Below, piece by piece: positions 33,940-40,280 of a DNA stretch of 40,280 bases (position 1 is its first letter; the number at the start of each line of letters is the position of its first letter). Under the pieces are notes generated by a model. That model was not told where the DNA came from and searched no databases. It saw nothing but the letters and a program-made list of their open reading frames with translations. The stretch comes from an uncultured Ruminococcus sp. GTDB taxonomy: Bacteria > Bacillota > Clostridia > Oscillospirales > Ruminococcaceae. Made by a program: the position numbers and the translations under genes. Location of the stretch: NCBI GenBank assembly GCA_946413815.1, contig CAMKMD010000038.1:1-40280 (forward strand), given 5' to 3'.

Positions 33940-35208
33940 ATGGGAAAACTCATAACACTTCGCAAAGGTACACAGACCGCCGGCGAGAGATATGCCGGAG
34001 TTGACATAGTAAAGATAATAGCAATGTATTCAGTGCTGACGCTTCATTTCTGTCTGCACGCAGGATACTACAGCTTTCCGGTAGGCACAAGGGCGGGCGC
34101 ACTGCTCTCACTGCTCAGGATATCGAGCTATATGTGTGTGCCTCTCTTCCTCACCATAAGCGGCTTTCTCATGCACAAGGCTGAGTTCTGTGCAAAGCAC
34201 TACATAAAGGGAATACCCGTAGCCATAAACAGCTATCTTGTGGGTGTCATCGTCGTGCTCTTCAAGATATTCTATCTGCATGAACAGTGGTCGCCCTTTG
34301 TCTGGTTCCGCAGTATCTATCAGTTCAATCAGCCCAGCTATGGCTGGTACGTGAATATGTACCTCTCCCTCCTGATGCTGATGCCATTCATCAATTACGC
34401 CTACCGCAGCCTCAGGACCGGAAAGCGCAAGCTGGCGGCTCTTGTTGTGCTGATGCTCATAGGAAACTTTGCTGTTACCATAAACCATATACCAATAATG
34501 GTGGACGGTGAGAAATCGAGTCTCGGCTGGGTGCCGGGATATTTCAGCAGCCTCTGGCCTGTCGCTTACTACTGGTCGGGTATGCTGATAGCTGAATACC
34601 GCCCGAGGATTAATAAGCTCATAACCGGCGGCACGGCTCTCCTGCTGCTTATAGGTGAAGTTGCAGTCAATGTTGTCACTGCAAAGCCCGATGACGGCGG
34701 CGGCTGGTACACCGGATACAACTTCAACAACGAGGACTTCCTCAATGTCATCGTTGCTGCCTTCATCTTCCTGACCTTCTACGATATCAAGATAAAGAAC
34801 AAGGTAGTATGCAAGATACTCTCAGCAGTCGCAGGCCTTTCCATGACTGTCTACCTAATGTCCTACATCGGTGATGTGCTCTATGTGAAGCACTTCATAC
34901 AGGGTGACAACTCTCCGAAGATATTCATTATAAGATACCTGAAGATAATCCCCCTGCACTTCCTGCTTACAGTGCTCGTCAGCTTCCCTGTCAACTTCCT
35001 TGCGAAGCTGCTCGGAAAGCTTGTGTCAAAGCCCTTTTACTGGCTCGCTTCTCCCAAGAAAAAGAAGGAGGCGGCTGCTGCTGAATCTTCTGAGACTGCC
35101 GCAGAGGCAGCTGATGATACAGCAGGAACCGCTGAGACAGAGGCAACGGAAGCTGCCGGAACACCAGACGATGATACGCAGGCGGAAAACGCCGAACCAC
35201 AAGCATAA
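33940..35208 (+). CDS. Membrane acyltransferase, family 3 (OafA/WecH-like)
   Basis: 422 residues with about ten hydrophobic segments. The opening AGVDIVKIIAMYSVLTLHFCLHAGY holds the conserved His of acyltransferase family 3 (HF in the first helix), followed by MCVPLFLTISGFLM. Such proteins transfer acetyl or succinyl groups to cell-surface glycans, so this could decorate envelope polysaccharide. The last 50 or so residues are a cytoplasmic low-complexity tail of Ala/Glu/Thr. AGGAG precedes the ATG by about 6 nt; it probably shares a transcript with pdxK. A perfect hairpin, GGGCGCA-TTACG-TGCGCCC (35220-35238), lies after the stop but lacks a T-run. Confidence 0.87.
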   Translation: MGKLITLRKGTQTAGERYAGVDIVKIIAMYSVLTLHFCLHAGYYSFPVGTRAGALLSLLRISSYMCVPLFLTISGFLMHKAEFCAKHYIKGIPVAINSYLVGVIVVLFKIFYLHEQWSPFVWFRSIYQFNQPSYGWYVNMYLSLLMLMPFINYAYRSLRTGKRKLAALVVLMLIGNFAVTINHIPIMVDGEKSSLGWVPGYFSSLWPVAYYWSGMLIAEYRPRINKLITGGTALLLLIGEVAVNVVTAKPDDGGGWYTGYNFNNEDFLNVIVAAFIFLTFYDIKIKNKVVCKILSAVAGLSMTVYLMSYIGDVLYVKHFIQGDNSPKIFIIRYLKIIPLHFLLTVLVSFPVNFLAKLLGKLVSKPFYWLASPKKKKEAAAAESSETAAEAADDTAGTAETEATEAAGTPDDDTQAENAEPQA

Positions 35209-35303
35209 ATCATATCACAGGGCGCATTACGTGCGCCCGTGCTTGCTCAATAAGCATTTATGCGGGCTCAGTCAGCCTGCTCACGCTTACGGGAGGTAAT
35301 GAA

Positions 35304-36287
35304 ATGAACCGGATATATGGCAACGAAGAGCTTCTTTCCACCCTCGGCAGCATGGTCACAAGAGACCGTGCCGCCCATTCCCTCATCTTCTACGGCGAGA
35401 AGGGCACAGGAAGGAAGACTGCTGCAAAATACTACACCAGCCTCCTGCTCTGCAGCTCGCCTGCGGACGGCAGACCCTGCGGGGTCTGTGCCTCCTGCCG
35501 CAACGTTGCCGCAGATAATCACCCTGATGTGTACTACGCCCAGCCAAGCGGAAAGCTCGGCGCCTATAACGTCGAGACCACAAGGCAGATATGCAGGGAC
35601 GCCTTCATTAAGCCCAACAACGATACCGGCCGGAAGGTATACATCTTCCGCGACTGCCGCAATACGGAAGCCGCTGCTCAGAACACCCTCCTCAAGGTGG
35701 TGGAGGAGCCGCCGGATTATGCCTATTTCATATTCACGGCCGAGTCCCTCAGTGCCTTCCTTCCGACTATCATATCCCGCTGTATCTGTCTCCCCCTCTC
35801 CCCCGTCACGGAGGAGGATGCCGTAAAGGCGCTTACGGAGGCGGAGTTCACGCAGGAACAGGCAAAGGAGGCTGTATCACGCTTCCACGGCAATATCGGT
35901 ATGTGCCGTGAGTATCTCCTTGATGAGGAGCTCAGGAAGCAGGTGGATTTGACAAAACGCCTTGCAGATAGTATAATAAGAAAAGATGAATATGAGCTTA
36001 TGCGCACGCTGGGCGAATTCAGCACCGACCGCAGCGCCCTGCGCTCTGCACTGACAATGGCGGACAAGCTGCTGAGGGATTCCGCCGTTTTCGCAAAGGG
36101 CAGCTCTGCCGCTCCCATAAGCTGCTGCCCCGAAGCAGCACAGAAGCTCTCAGAAACTATTTCTGCATATCAGGCAGCAAGGATACATAACTGTATCAGC
36201 AAGGCCTGGGATGCGGTTTGCGGCAATGTGAACGCCGGACTGGTGCTCACGGCGCTGTGTGCGGACATAATGGCCGTTACAGCATAA
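35304..36287 (+). CDS. holB: DNA polymerase III subunit delta'
   Basis: 327 residues. The N-terminal clamp-loader domain has a degenerate P-loop GEKGTGRKT, where Arg takes the place of the Walker Lys, as expected for the non-ATP-binding delta' subunit. A zinc module (C50, C59, C62, C65) follows, and then NTLLKVVEEPP and the SRC motif in TIISRCICLPL. It is part of the clamp loader that places the sliding clamp on DNA. GGGAGGT precedes the ATG. In Bacillus holB is followed by yaaT (ricT), as it is here at 36331. Confidence 0.94.
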   Translation: MNRIYGNEELLSTLGSMVTRDRAAHSLIFYGEKGTGRKTAAKYYTSLLLCSSPADGRPCGVCASCRNVAADNHPDVYYAQPSGKLGAYNVETTRQICRDAFIKPNNDTGRKVYIFRDCRNTEAAAQNTLLKVVEEPPDYAYFIFTAESLSAFLPTIISRCICLPLSPVTEEDAVKALTEAEFTQEQAKEAVSRFHGNIGMCREYLLDEELRKQVDLTKRLADSIIRKDEYELMRTLGEFSTDRSALRSALTMADKLLRDSAVFAKGSSAAPISCCPEAAQKLSETISAYQAARIHNCISKAWDAVCGNVNAGLVLTALCADIMAVTA

Positions 36288-36330
36288 AGTCAGACCGGCG
36301 CAGGCCGGATATCAATATAAGAGGTGTACA

Positions 36331-37197
36331 ATGAAAGAGATCGTAGGTATCCGCTTCAAGGAAGGCGGCAAGGTCTACTACTTCTCACCCGGCGATATCA
36401 CCGCTGAGGTGGGAGATAAGGCGATAGTTGAGACCATAAGGGGAGTAGAGTGCGGAGACGTGGTCATACCCAACAAATCTATAGAGGACTATGAGCTTGC
36501 TTCACCGCTCAAGCCGATAATGCGCATCGCAACGGCTGCCGACCTGAAGGCTCTCGAGCGCAACAAGAAGCGTGAGGAGGAGGCATTCAGGGTATGCGAG
36601 GAGAAGATAGCCTTCCGCAAGCTGAATATGAAGCTCGTTGACGTTGAGTGTACCTTCGACAACAGCAAGCTGCTGTTCTACTTCACAGCTGAGAACCGCG
36701 TGGATTTCCGTGAGCTGGTAAAGGACCTTGCGGGAGTATTCCGCACAAGGATAGAGCTCAGACAGATCGGTGTCCGTGACGAGGCAAAGGTGCTCGGCGG
36801 ACTCGGCATCTGCGGCCGTGAATTCTGCTGCAAGAGCTATATGGGCGATTTCAACCCCGTATCCATAAAGATGGCAAAGGAACAGGGACTCTCCCTGAAC
36901 CCCACAAAGATATCAGGCACCTGCGGCAGACTGATGTGCTGCCTCAAGAACGAGCAGAACGCCTATGAGGCTCTGCTGAAGATAACTCCGAAGGTCGGCG
37001 CAGTGGTAGTGCTTGCCGACGGCACGAAGGGCAAGGTCGAGGATGCGAACCTCATCACCGGAAAGCTGCGTGTAAAGACCGACAAGTCTGAGGTGCCGGT
37101 AACGGTAGACCGCAGCGAGGTCAAGCTGCTCAAGGATGCTGAGATGAAGCTCAGCAAGGAAGAGATACGTGCTCTCAAGAAGTTAGAGGACAAGTGA
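36331..37197 (+). CDS. ricT: PSP1-domain protein RicT (YaaT)
   Basis: 288 residues. The PSP1 core DVECTFDNSKLLFYFTAENRVDFRELVKDLAGVFRTRIELRQIGVRDEAKVLGGLGICGREFCC is followed by SGTCGRLMCCLKNEQNAYE. The cysteine clusters match those of YaaT, which forms an Fe-S-containing complex with YlbF and YmcA that promotes RNase Y-dependent mRNA maturation in Bacillus (family knowledge). A Lys/Glu-rich C-terminus follows. It lies 43 nt after holB and overlaps queH (TGATG). Confidence 0.93.
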   Translation: MKEIVGIRFKEGGKVYYFSPGDITAEVGDKAIVETIRGVECGDVVIPNKSIEDYELASPLKPIMRIATAADLKALERNKKREEEAFRVCEEKIAFRKLNMKLVDVECTFDNSKLLFYFTAENRVDFRELVKDLAGVFRTRIELRQIGVRDEAKVLGGLGICGREFCCKSYMGDFNPVSIKMAKEQGLSLNPTKISGTCGRLMCCLKNEQNAYEALLKITPKVGAVVVLADGTKGKVEDANLITGKLRVKTDKSEVPVTVDRSEVKLLKDAEMKLSKEEIRALKKLEDK

Positions 37198-37829
37198 TGG
37201 AAAAGGTAAACTACGGCAGGATGCTCGATGAGAAGCTCGCCGAGCTCACAAGGACGGGCGAAAGACCGGCTCTTCTGCTCCATGCCTGCTGTGCGCCGTG
37301 CAGCAGCCATACCCTGCTGTACCTTCACAGTAACTTCCGTATAACGCTTTATTTCTACAACCCGAATATAGCACCGGAGGAGGAATACCTTTACCGCCGT
37401 GATGAACTGCTGAGGCTCGTAAAGGAACTGGGACTTGATATCCCGGTGATAGACGAGGCGTATGACCCGGCGCCCTTCTATGCGCTTGCAAATGGGCTTG
37501 AAGACCTGCCGGAGCGCGGAGAGCGCTGTCAGAGGTGTATCGCACTGCGGCTGAGGGCAGCCGGCACAAAGGCGGCAGAGCTGGGAGCTGATTACTTCAC
37601 GACCACTCTTACCATAAGCCCCCACAAGGATGCAGCGTTCATCAACTGCTGCGGCGGTGAGGTGGCAGAGGAATGCGGAGTTGCCTATCTCTTCTCGGAT
37701 TTCAAGAAGCACGACGGCTACAAGCATTCCATTGAGCTGTCGCATCAGTACAGCCTGTACCGTCAGGACTACTGCGGATGTGTATACAGCCGGATAAACA
37801 AGGAAAAAGCGTGTCCCGCAGAGGGATGA
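37197..37829 (+). CDS. queH: Epoxyqueuosine reductase QueH
   Basis: 210 residues. The Fe-S cysteine cluster LLHACCAPCSSH (C31, C32, C35), FYNPNIAPEEEYLYRRDEL, CQRCIALRL, and the end YSLYRQDYCGCVYSR define the QueH (formerly DUF208) family, which reduces epoxyqueuosine to queuosine in tRNA. The ATG at 37197 overlaps the ricT stop (TGATG), so the two are coupled; the GTG at 37194 is a less likely start. The hairpin at 37832-37859 follows directly after its stop. Confidence 0.93.
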   Translation: MEKVNYGRMLDEKLAELTRTGERPALLLHACCAPCSSHTLLYLHSNFRITLYFYNPNIAPEEEYLYRRDELLRLVKELGLDIPVIDEAYDPAPFYALANGLEDLPERGERCQRCIALRLRAAGTKAAELGADYFTTTLTISPHKDAAFINCCGGEVAEECGVAYLFSDFKKHDGYKHSIELSHQYSLYRQDYCGCVYSRINKEKACPAEG

Positions 37830-37831
37830 TT

Positions 37832-38125
37832 AAAGGGACTGCCCGAGAGCAGTCCCTTTCAGCTTTTCAGGGAAAGGCCAGTATGAGTTTTAACCCAAAC
37901 ACTGGGATTCCAAAGGGACTTTCGTCCCTTTGGTCAGGTCAAGGGCTGAAAGCCCTTGTGGGGTGCGGGGCAAAGCCCCGCATATCACCAAGCGCTCCGC
38001 AAGGGGTGAATTCAAAAACAGTCCAGGGGACTGTTTTTGAAGAGGGGACGCCCTGCAAGGGAGGGCGTCCCCTAATGAAATGTGATGGTTTGAAAACCGA
38101 AGGGACTGCCCGAGAGCAGTCCCTT
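37832..38125. repeat. Cluster of seven GC-rich hairpins between queH and the decarboxylase-like gene
   Basis: Perfect palindromes in order: AAAGGGACTGC arms with loop CCGAGA (37832-37859), CCAAAGGGAC-TTTC-GTCCCTTTGG (37910-37933), CAAGGGCT-GAA-AGCCCTTG (37940-37958), GCGGGGC-AAA-GCCCCGC (37965-37981), 13-bp TCAAAAACAGTCC arms (38012-38040), AGGGGACGCCCT arms (38043-38073), and AAGGGACTGC with loop CCGAGA again (38100-38125). The first and last are nearly identical and bracket the cluster, and may serve as terminators for the convergent genes. No gene is seen in this 300-bp gap. Confidence 0.85.
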
Positions 38126-38133
38126 TTATATTA

Positions 38134-39465
38134 CTATATCATGTTTTCTTTTACGACATTGACTGTCGCTATGCCGTATCTTCTGAATAACTCTATGCAG
38201 CTGCGGTCTATTCTCTCTCCGCAGGCTGCTATGGGTACCGCCGGCGGGCAGGGTACCTTTACAGAGGCGCATATCCTGCCCTCGGACTCCTCCACGGGTA
38301 TCTCCTCGGAGGATGCAAATGCTGCCTCGCGTATCCCCATTACGCTTTCCGGCAGGGTCAGCACGGTCTCTTCCGGCGGCTGACAGCGCTCTGCTCCCTC
38401 AAGGGCTTTTTCAAGCGCCTCAGTGAGCCTCCGGTAATCCTCCGGTACGTTCATCGGCGACATCAGCAACACGACTATATCCCTGTCGGCATACTCGCAT
38501 TCGGCACCGTTTTTCCGGAGTCCCTGTGCAATACTTATGCCGTTATATCCGCTTTCTGCGGCAAGGACTGTGATATGGAAGGGGTCGCCCTCCGCAAAGC
38601 GCAGCCTTCCGGCGAACCGCTCCCGCAGCTTACGTATGCAGTCAAGGTTCAAGGTGATGTCATCGCGGATACGCTCGTCGATATACCTGCAGCAGAGGTC
38701 GAGAGATGCCATTATAAGGTATGAAGGGCTCGTTGAAGCGAACATCCCCATGCACTGTCTGAGTACCCCGGCATACTTTTCCCGTGTATGCAGCACGGCG
38801 GCACCGGTCAGGGCCGGCAGCATCTTATGTGCCGAATCACAGCACATATCCGCTCCAAGGCTCATCGGGTGGCAGTCCTCCGGCATGAAGCGGAGATGTG
38901 CTCCGTGAGCATTGTCAACGAGGAGGGGTGCGCCGTACCTGTGAGCCGTCTCTGCAAGAGAAGCGATATCTGCCGTTTTACCGGTATAGTCCGGCGAAGT
39001 GACATAGAGGCAGGCGTTAGGGTTTTCACTGAGCAGTATTTCAGCAGCCTCTGCTGAGAAGGTGCCGGAGAGAATGCCTCTGCTCTGCTCCGGCATGAGC
39101 CATATCACCCTGAGGCCGAGAAGTGCGGCGGCATTGAGGAAGGAGCGGTGGACGTTCCTTGCAGCTATGACACAGCGCCCCTCCTGCTTCATGGCAGCGA
39201 GCATCCCCTGGATACAGAGGGTAGAGCCGGCGGCGGAGTAAAAGCAGGCTGCGGAGCCGTAGAGCGAAGCCATATTCCTCTCGCTGCGGAGTATTATACC
39301 CTCTGCTTCGAAGAGACTGTCAGCGCCGGCTATCTCGGTGATATCAGGCCCGTAGAGAGCTGCAAGTTCCGGCAGGACTGTCCTCCCCTTATGGCCCGGC
39401 ATATGGCAGCGGAGCATATCTCCCGCGGCGTAGGCGGAAATAAAATCGTATATCGGCGTATCCAT
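38134..39465 (-). CDS. Orn/Lys/Arg decarboxylase-family PLP enzyme (YaaO-like)
   Basis: 443 residues, a compact version of the group I decarboxylase fold. The N-terminus HMPGHKGR, DITEIAGADSLFEAEGII and SAAGSTLCIQGML, the PLP aspartate/His motif VDNAHGAH (184-190) and the Schiff-base Lys at about 214 in SAHKMLPALTG are all present. The likely product is a polyamine precursor (agmatine, cadaverine or putrescine), but substrate cannot be read from the sequence. In Bacillus yaaO also lies near holB-yaaT. CAGGAG is 7 nt before the ATG, which is only 15 nt after the stop of the sigma-like gene, so it may belong to the LexA-boxed operon. Confidence 0.88.
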   Translation of the reverse strand: MDTPIYDFISAYAAGDMLRCHMPGHKGRTVLPELAALYGPDITEIAGADSLFEAEGIILRSERNMASLYGSAACFYSAAGSTLCIQGMLAAMKQEGRCVIAARNVHRSFLNAAALLGLRVIWLMPEQSRGILSGTFSAEAAEILLSENPNACLYVTSPDYTGKTADIASLAETAHRYGAPLLVDNAHGAHLRFMPEDCHPMSLGADMCCDSAHKMLPALTGAAVLHTREKYAGVLRQCMGMFASTSPSYLIMASLDLCCRYIDERIRDDITLNLDCIRKLRERFAGRLRFAEGDPFHITVLAAESGYNGISIAQGLRKNGAECEYADRDIVVLLMSPMNVPEDYRRLTEALEKALEGAERCQPPEETVLTLPESVMGIREAAFASSEEIPVEESEGRICASVKVPCPPAVPIAACGERIDRSCIELFRRYGIATVNVVKENMI

Positions 39466-39480
39466 AGTGTTCTCCTGACG

Positions 39481-39777
39481 TTATCTGTAATAGTAGTACT
39501 GCAATACCCGGAATATCCGGTTCCTTGCACGCACAAGCACAGCGGAGACAGCCTGCTGACTGATACCGAGAGCGGCGGCGATCTCCACAGTGGTCATGTT
39601 CTTATAATAGTATAACACAACGATCTCCTTTTGTCTCGCAGTCAGTTCATTATTAATAACTTTTAACAGTATCTTCTGTATCCGTTTGCCTGAATCGTCG
39701 GGAGCATCGAGCAAAGCGCGGATCCTTTCATCGGGTCTGCCGGTAAAGTCATCGGAGTAGCTCTCAAATCTCGGCAC
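39481..39777 (-). CDS. Small sigma-70 region 4-type transcription factor
   Basis: 98 residues. An N-terminal polar segment precedes a sigma region 4 helix-turn-helix: ELTARQKEIVVLYYYKNMTTVEIAAALGISQQAVSAVLVRARNRI. No region 2 is present, so it cannot bind the -10 element as a full sigma factor; it resembles phage-type or ICE-type small sigma-like activators. It overlaps the upstream coiled-coil gene by 14 nt. The ATG has no strong ribosome binding site of its own, so coupling is likely. Confidence 0.85.
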   Translation of the reverse strand: MPRFESYSDDFTGRPDERIRALLDAPDDSGKRIQKILLKVINNELTARQKEIVVLYYYKNMTTVEIAAALGISQQAVSAVLVRARNRIFRVLQYYYYR

Positions 39778-39997
39778 GCTGCTCCACCTTCCTCCGGTAG
39801 CCGGTAAGGTAGTTTATCACCTCCATCATCTGTCCGTGTTCGACATAGAGCATCTTGATCCTGCGGTCAAGGTCGAGTCTTTCTGCTTCTGTGAGAGATC
39901 CGCTGCGCCCAAGTTCCTTTTCCCTGCGGGTAAGCTCTCCGATTCTTTCCTTGGCGAGCCTGCAGCTTGTGATGTAGTTGTTGATCAGCTGTTCCAT
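39764..39997 (-). CDS. Small coiled-coil protein, first gene of a LexA-boxed operon
   Basis: 77 residues, mostly helical and charged, with SCRLAKERIGELTRREKELG and SLTEAERLDLDRRIKMLYVEHGQMMEVINYL. No family is recognised with confidence; small partners of this sort often precede phage-type sigma-like genes. GAAGGAGGT lies 5-6 nt before the ATG. The promoter upstream carries SOS-box sequences. Confidence 0.8.
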   Translation of the reverse strand: MEQLINNYITSCRLAKERIGELTRREKELGRSGSLTEAERLDLDRRIKMLYVEHGQMMEVINYLTGYRRKVEQRAEI

Positions 39998-40048
39998 TAT
40001 TTACCTCCTTCTCTTAGGGAGAATCGGTATAACGTCCTGTAGCGTTTC

Positions 40049-40062
40049 AGAACATGCGTTCC
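40049..40062. promoter_or_regulatory. LexA box 1 (SOS operator)
   Basis: GAAC-ATGC-GTTC at 40050-40061, matching the Gram-positive LexA/DinR core GAAC-N4-GTTC. It lies just downstream of the predicted transcription start of the minus-strand operon. Confidence 0.8.
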
Positions 40063-40079
40063 GTTTCCTTGCAAATATA

Positions 40080-40108
40080 ATTATAGAACATTTGTTCTGC
40101 TTTGTCAA
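40080..40108 (-). promoter_or_regulatory. Perfect consensus promoter of the sigma-like operon
   Basis: On the minus strand TTGACA (40103-40108), exactly 17 nt, TATAAT (40080-40085). The spacer is occupied by LexA box 2. Confidence 0.87.
40085..40098. promoter_or_regulatory. LexA box 2, within the promoter spacer
   Basis: AGAACATTTGTTCT, a perfect palindrome with the GAAC-N4-GTTC core, lying between the -10 and -35 hexamers, where a bound repressor would exclude RNA polymerase. Confidence 0.87.
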
Positions 40109-40116
40109 TAGGTAAG

Positions 40117-40128
40117 GAACAAATGTTT
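40117..40128. promoter_or_regulatory. LexA box 3 (one mismatch), upstream of the -35
   Basis: GAAC-AAAT-GTTT at 40117-40128, one base off the core. Box centres are about 36 and 31 bp apart. Confidence 0.6.
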
Positions 40129-40159
40129 TATTTTTAATAGAGACAGGAGGGTGTTAGGT

Positions 40160-40273
40160 AATTCATAATTCTTAATTCTGCATAAAAAAATAGGGACTGC
40201 CGCAGCAGTCCCTTCAGTCTGTCATAAAACCTATATCTATTAAGGGGACGCCCTCTCTTGCAGGGCGTCCCCT
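40160..40273. repeat. Repeat fragments at the right end
   Basis: AATTCATAATTCTTAATTC (about 40160-40178) repeats the AT block of the composite element. GGGACTGC-CGCA-GCAGTCCC (40193-40212) and AGGGGACGCCCT arms (40243-40273) follow. The last hairpin has the same 12-nt arms as 38043-38073, with the loop roughly reverse-complemented. No gene is seen from 40140 to the window end. Confidence 0.75.
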
Positions 40274-40280
40274 CTTCAAA

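Noticed and set aside
37832..38125. A possible CRISPR array, because of regularly recurring palindromes
   Set aside because: The hairpins differ from one another in arm and loop, the spacing is irregular, and no cas gene is present.
37778..38383. A plus-strand frame of 201 codons across the 37.8-38.1 kb hairpin cluster
   Set aside because: It consists of hairpin sequence joined to the antisense of the decarboxylase-like gene.

Overview
The window looks like a chromosome segment from a fibre-degrading, Ruminococcus-like member of the Oscillospiraceae (Clostridia). The main reasons are secreted proteins with dockerin-type repeats (15.7 kb and the 20.5-22.5 kb CotH protein), a SigG-type sporulation sigma factor, two HrcA/CIRCE operators, Gram-positive-style LexA boxes, strong AGGAGG ribosome binding sites, and promoters of the TTGACT-N17-TATAAT type. 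No rRNA or tRNA gene, insertion sequence or CRISPR array was seen.

Layout. 0-4.8 kb: a tightly coupled plus-strand operon, cut at the left edge, that appears to make GDP-D-rhamnose (gmd, rmd) and transfer it or mannose (two GT4 glycosyltransferases). Three short unrecognised proteins are interleaved with it, the last a coiled coil. 4.8-12 kb: a complete F1Fo ATP synthase operon (a, c, c, b, delta-alpha, gamma, beta, epsilon). It has a duplicated c gene, a single reading frame joining delta to alpha, and a PNPOx-type flavoprotein gene between gamma and beta. 12.6-15.6 kb: secD and secF; SecF carries a long N-terminal amphipathic repeat domain. 15.7-24.3 kb: surface and secreted proteins (a dockerin-repeat protein followed by a 30-residue peptide gene, a binding-protein lipoprotein, CotH-dockerin), an Hsp20 behind a CIRCE element, and a membrane-anchored spermidine-synthase-like methyltransferase. 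24.4-31.5 kb, mostly minus strand: a RING/zinc-ribbon membrane protein, a Trp/Gly/Ser-rich repeat protein, sigG, groES-groEL with CIRCE, and rtcB with a small basic partner behind a leader containing a 29-codon ORF and a terminator. 31.8-37.8 kb, plus strand: a cation/calcium exchanger, pyridoxal kinase, an acyltransferase, and holB-ricT-queH. 38.1-40.1 kb, minus strand: a LexA-boxed operon of a coiled-coil protein, a sigma-70 region 4 protein and an Orn/Lys/Arg-decarboxylase-like enzyme.

Intergenic DNA is rich in short palindromes of two kinds. One is a TGTAGGG-bounded palindrome plus a roughly 100-bp composite repeat, shared in inverted orientation between 12.0-12.5 kb and 27.3-27.7 kb. The other is dense GC-rich hairpin clusters at 32.8, 37.9-38.1 and 40.2 kb.

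The most notable observations are the AtpH-AtpA fusion, which raises a stoichiometry question, the LexA-controlled sigma-like/coiled-coil/decarboxylase operon, the SecF extension, the structured rtcB leader and the dockerin-linked micropeptide. All calls come from reading the sequence; no database search was run.
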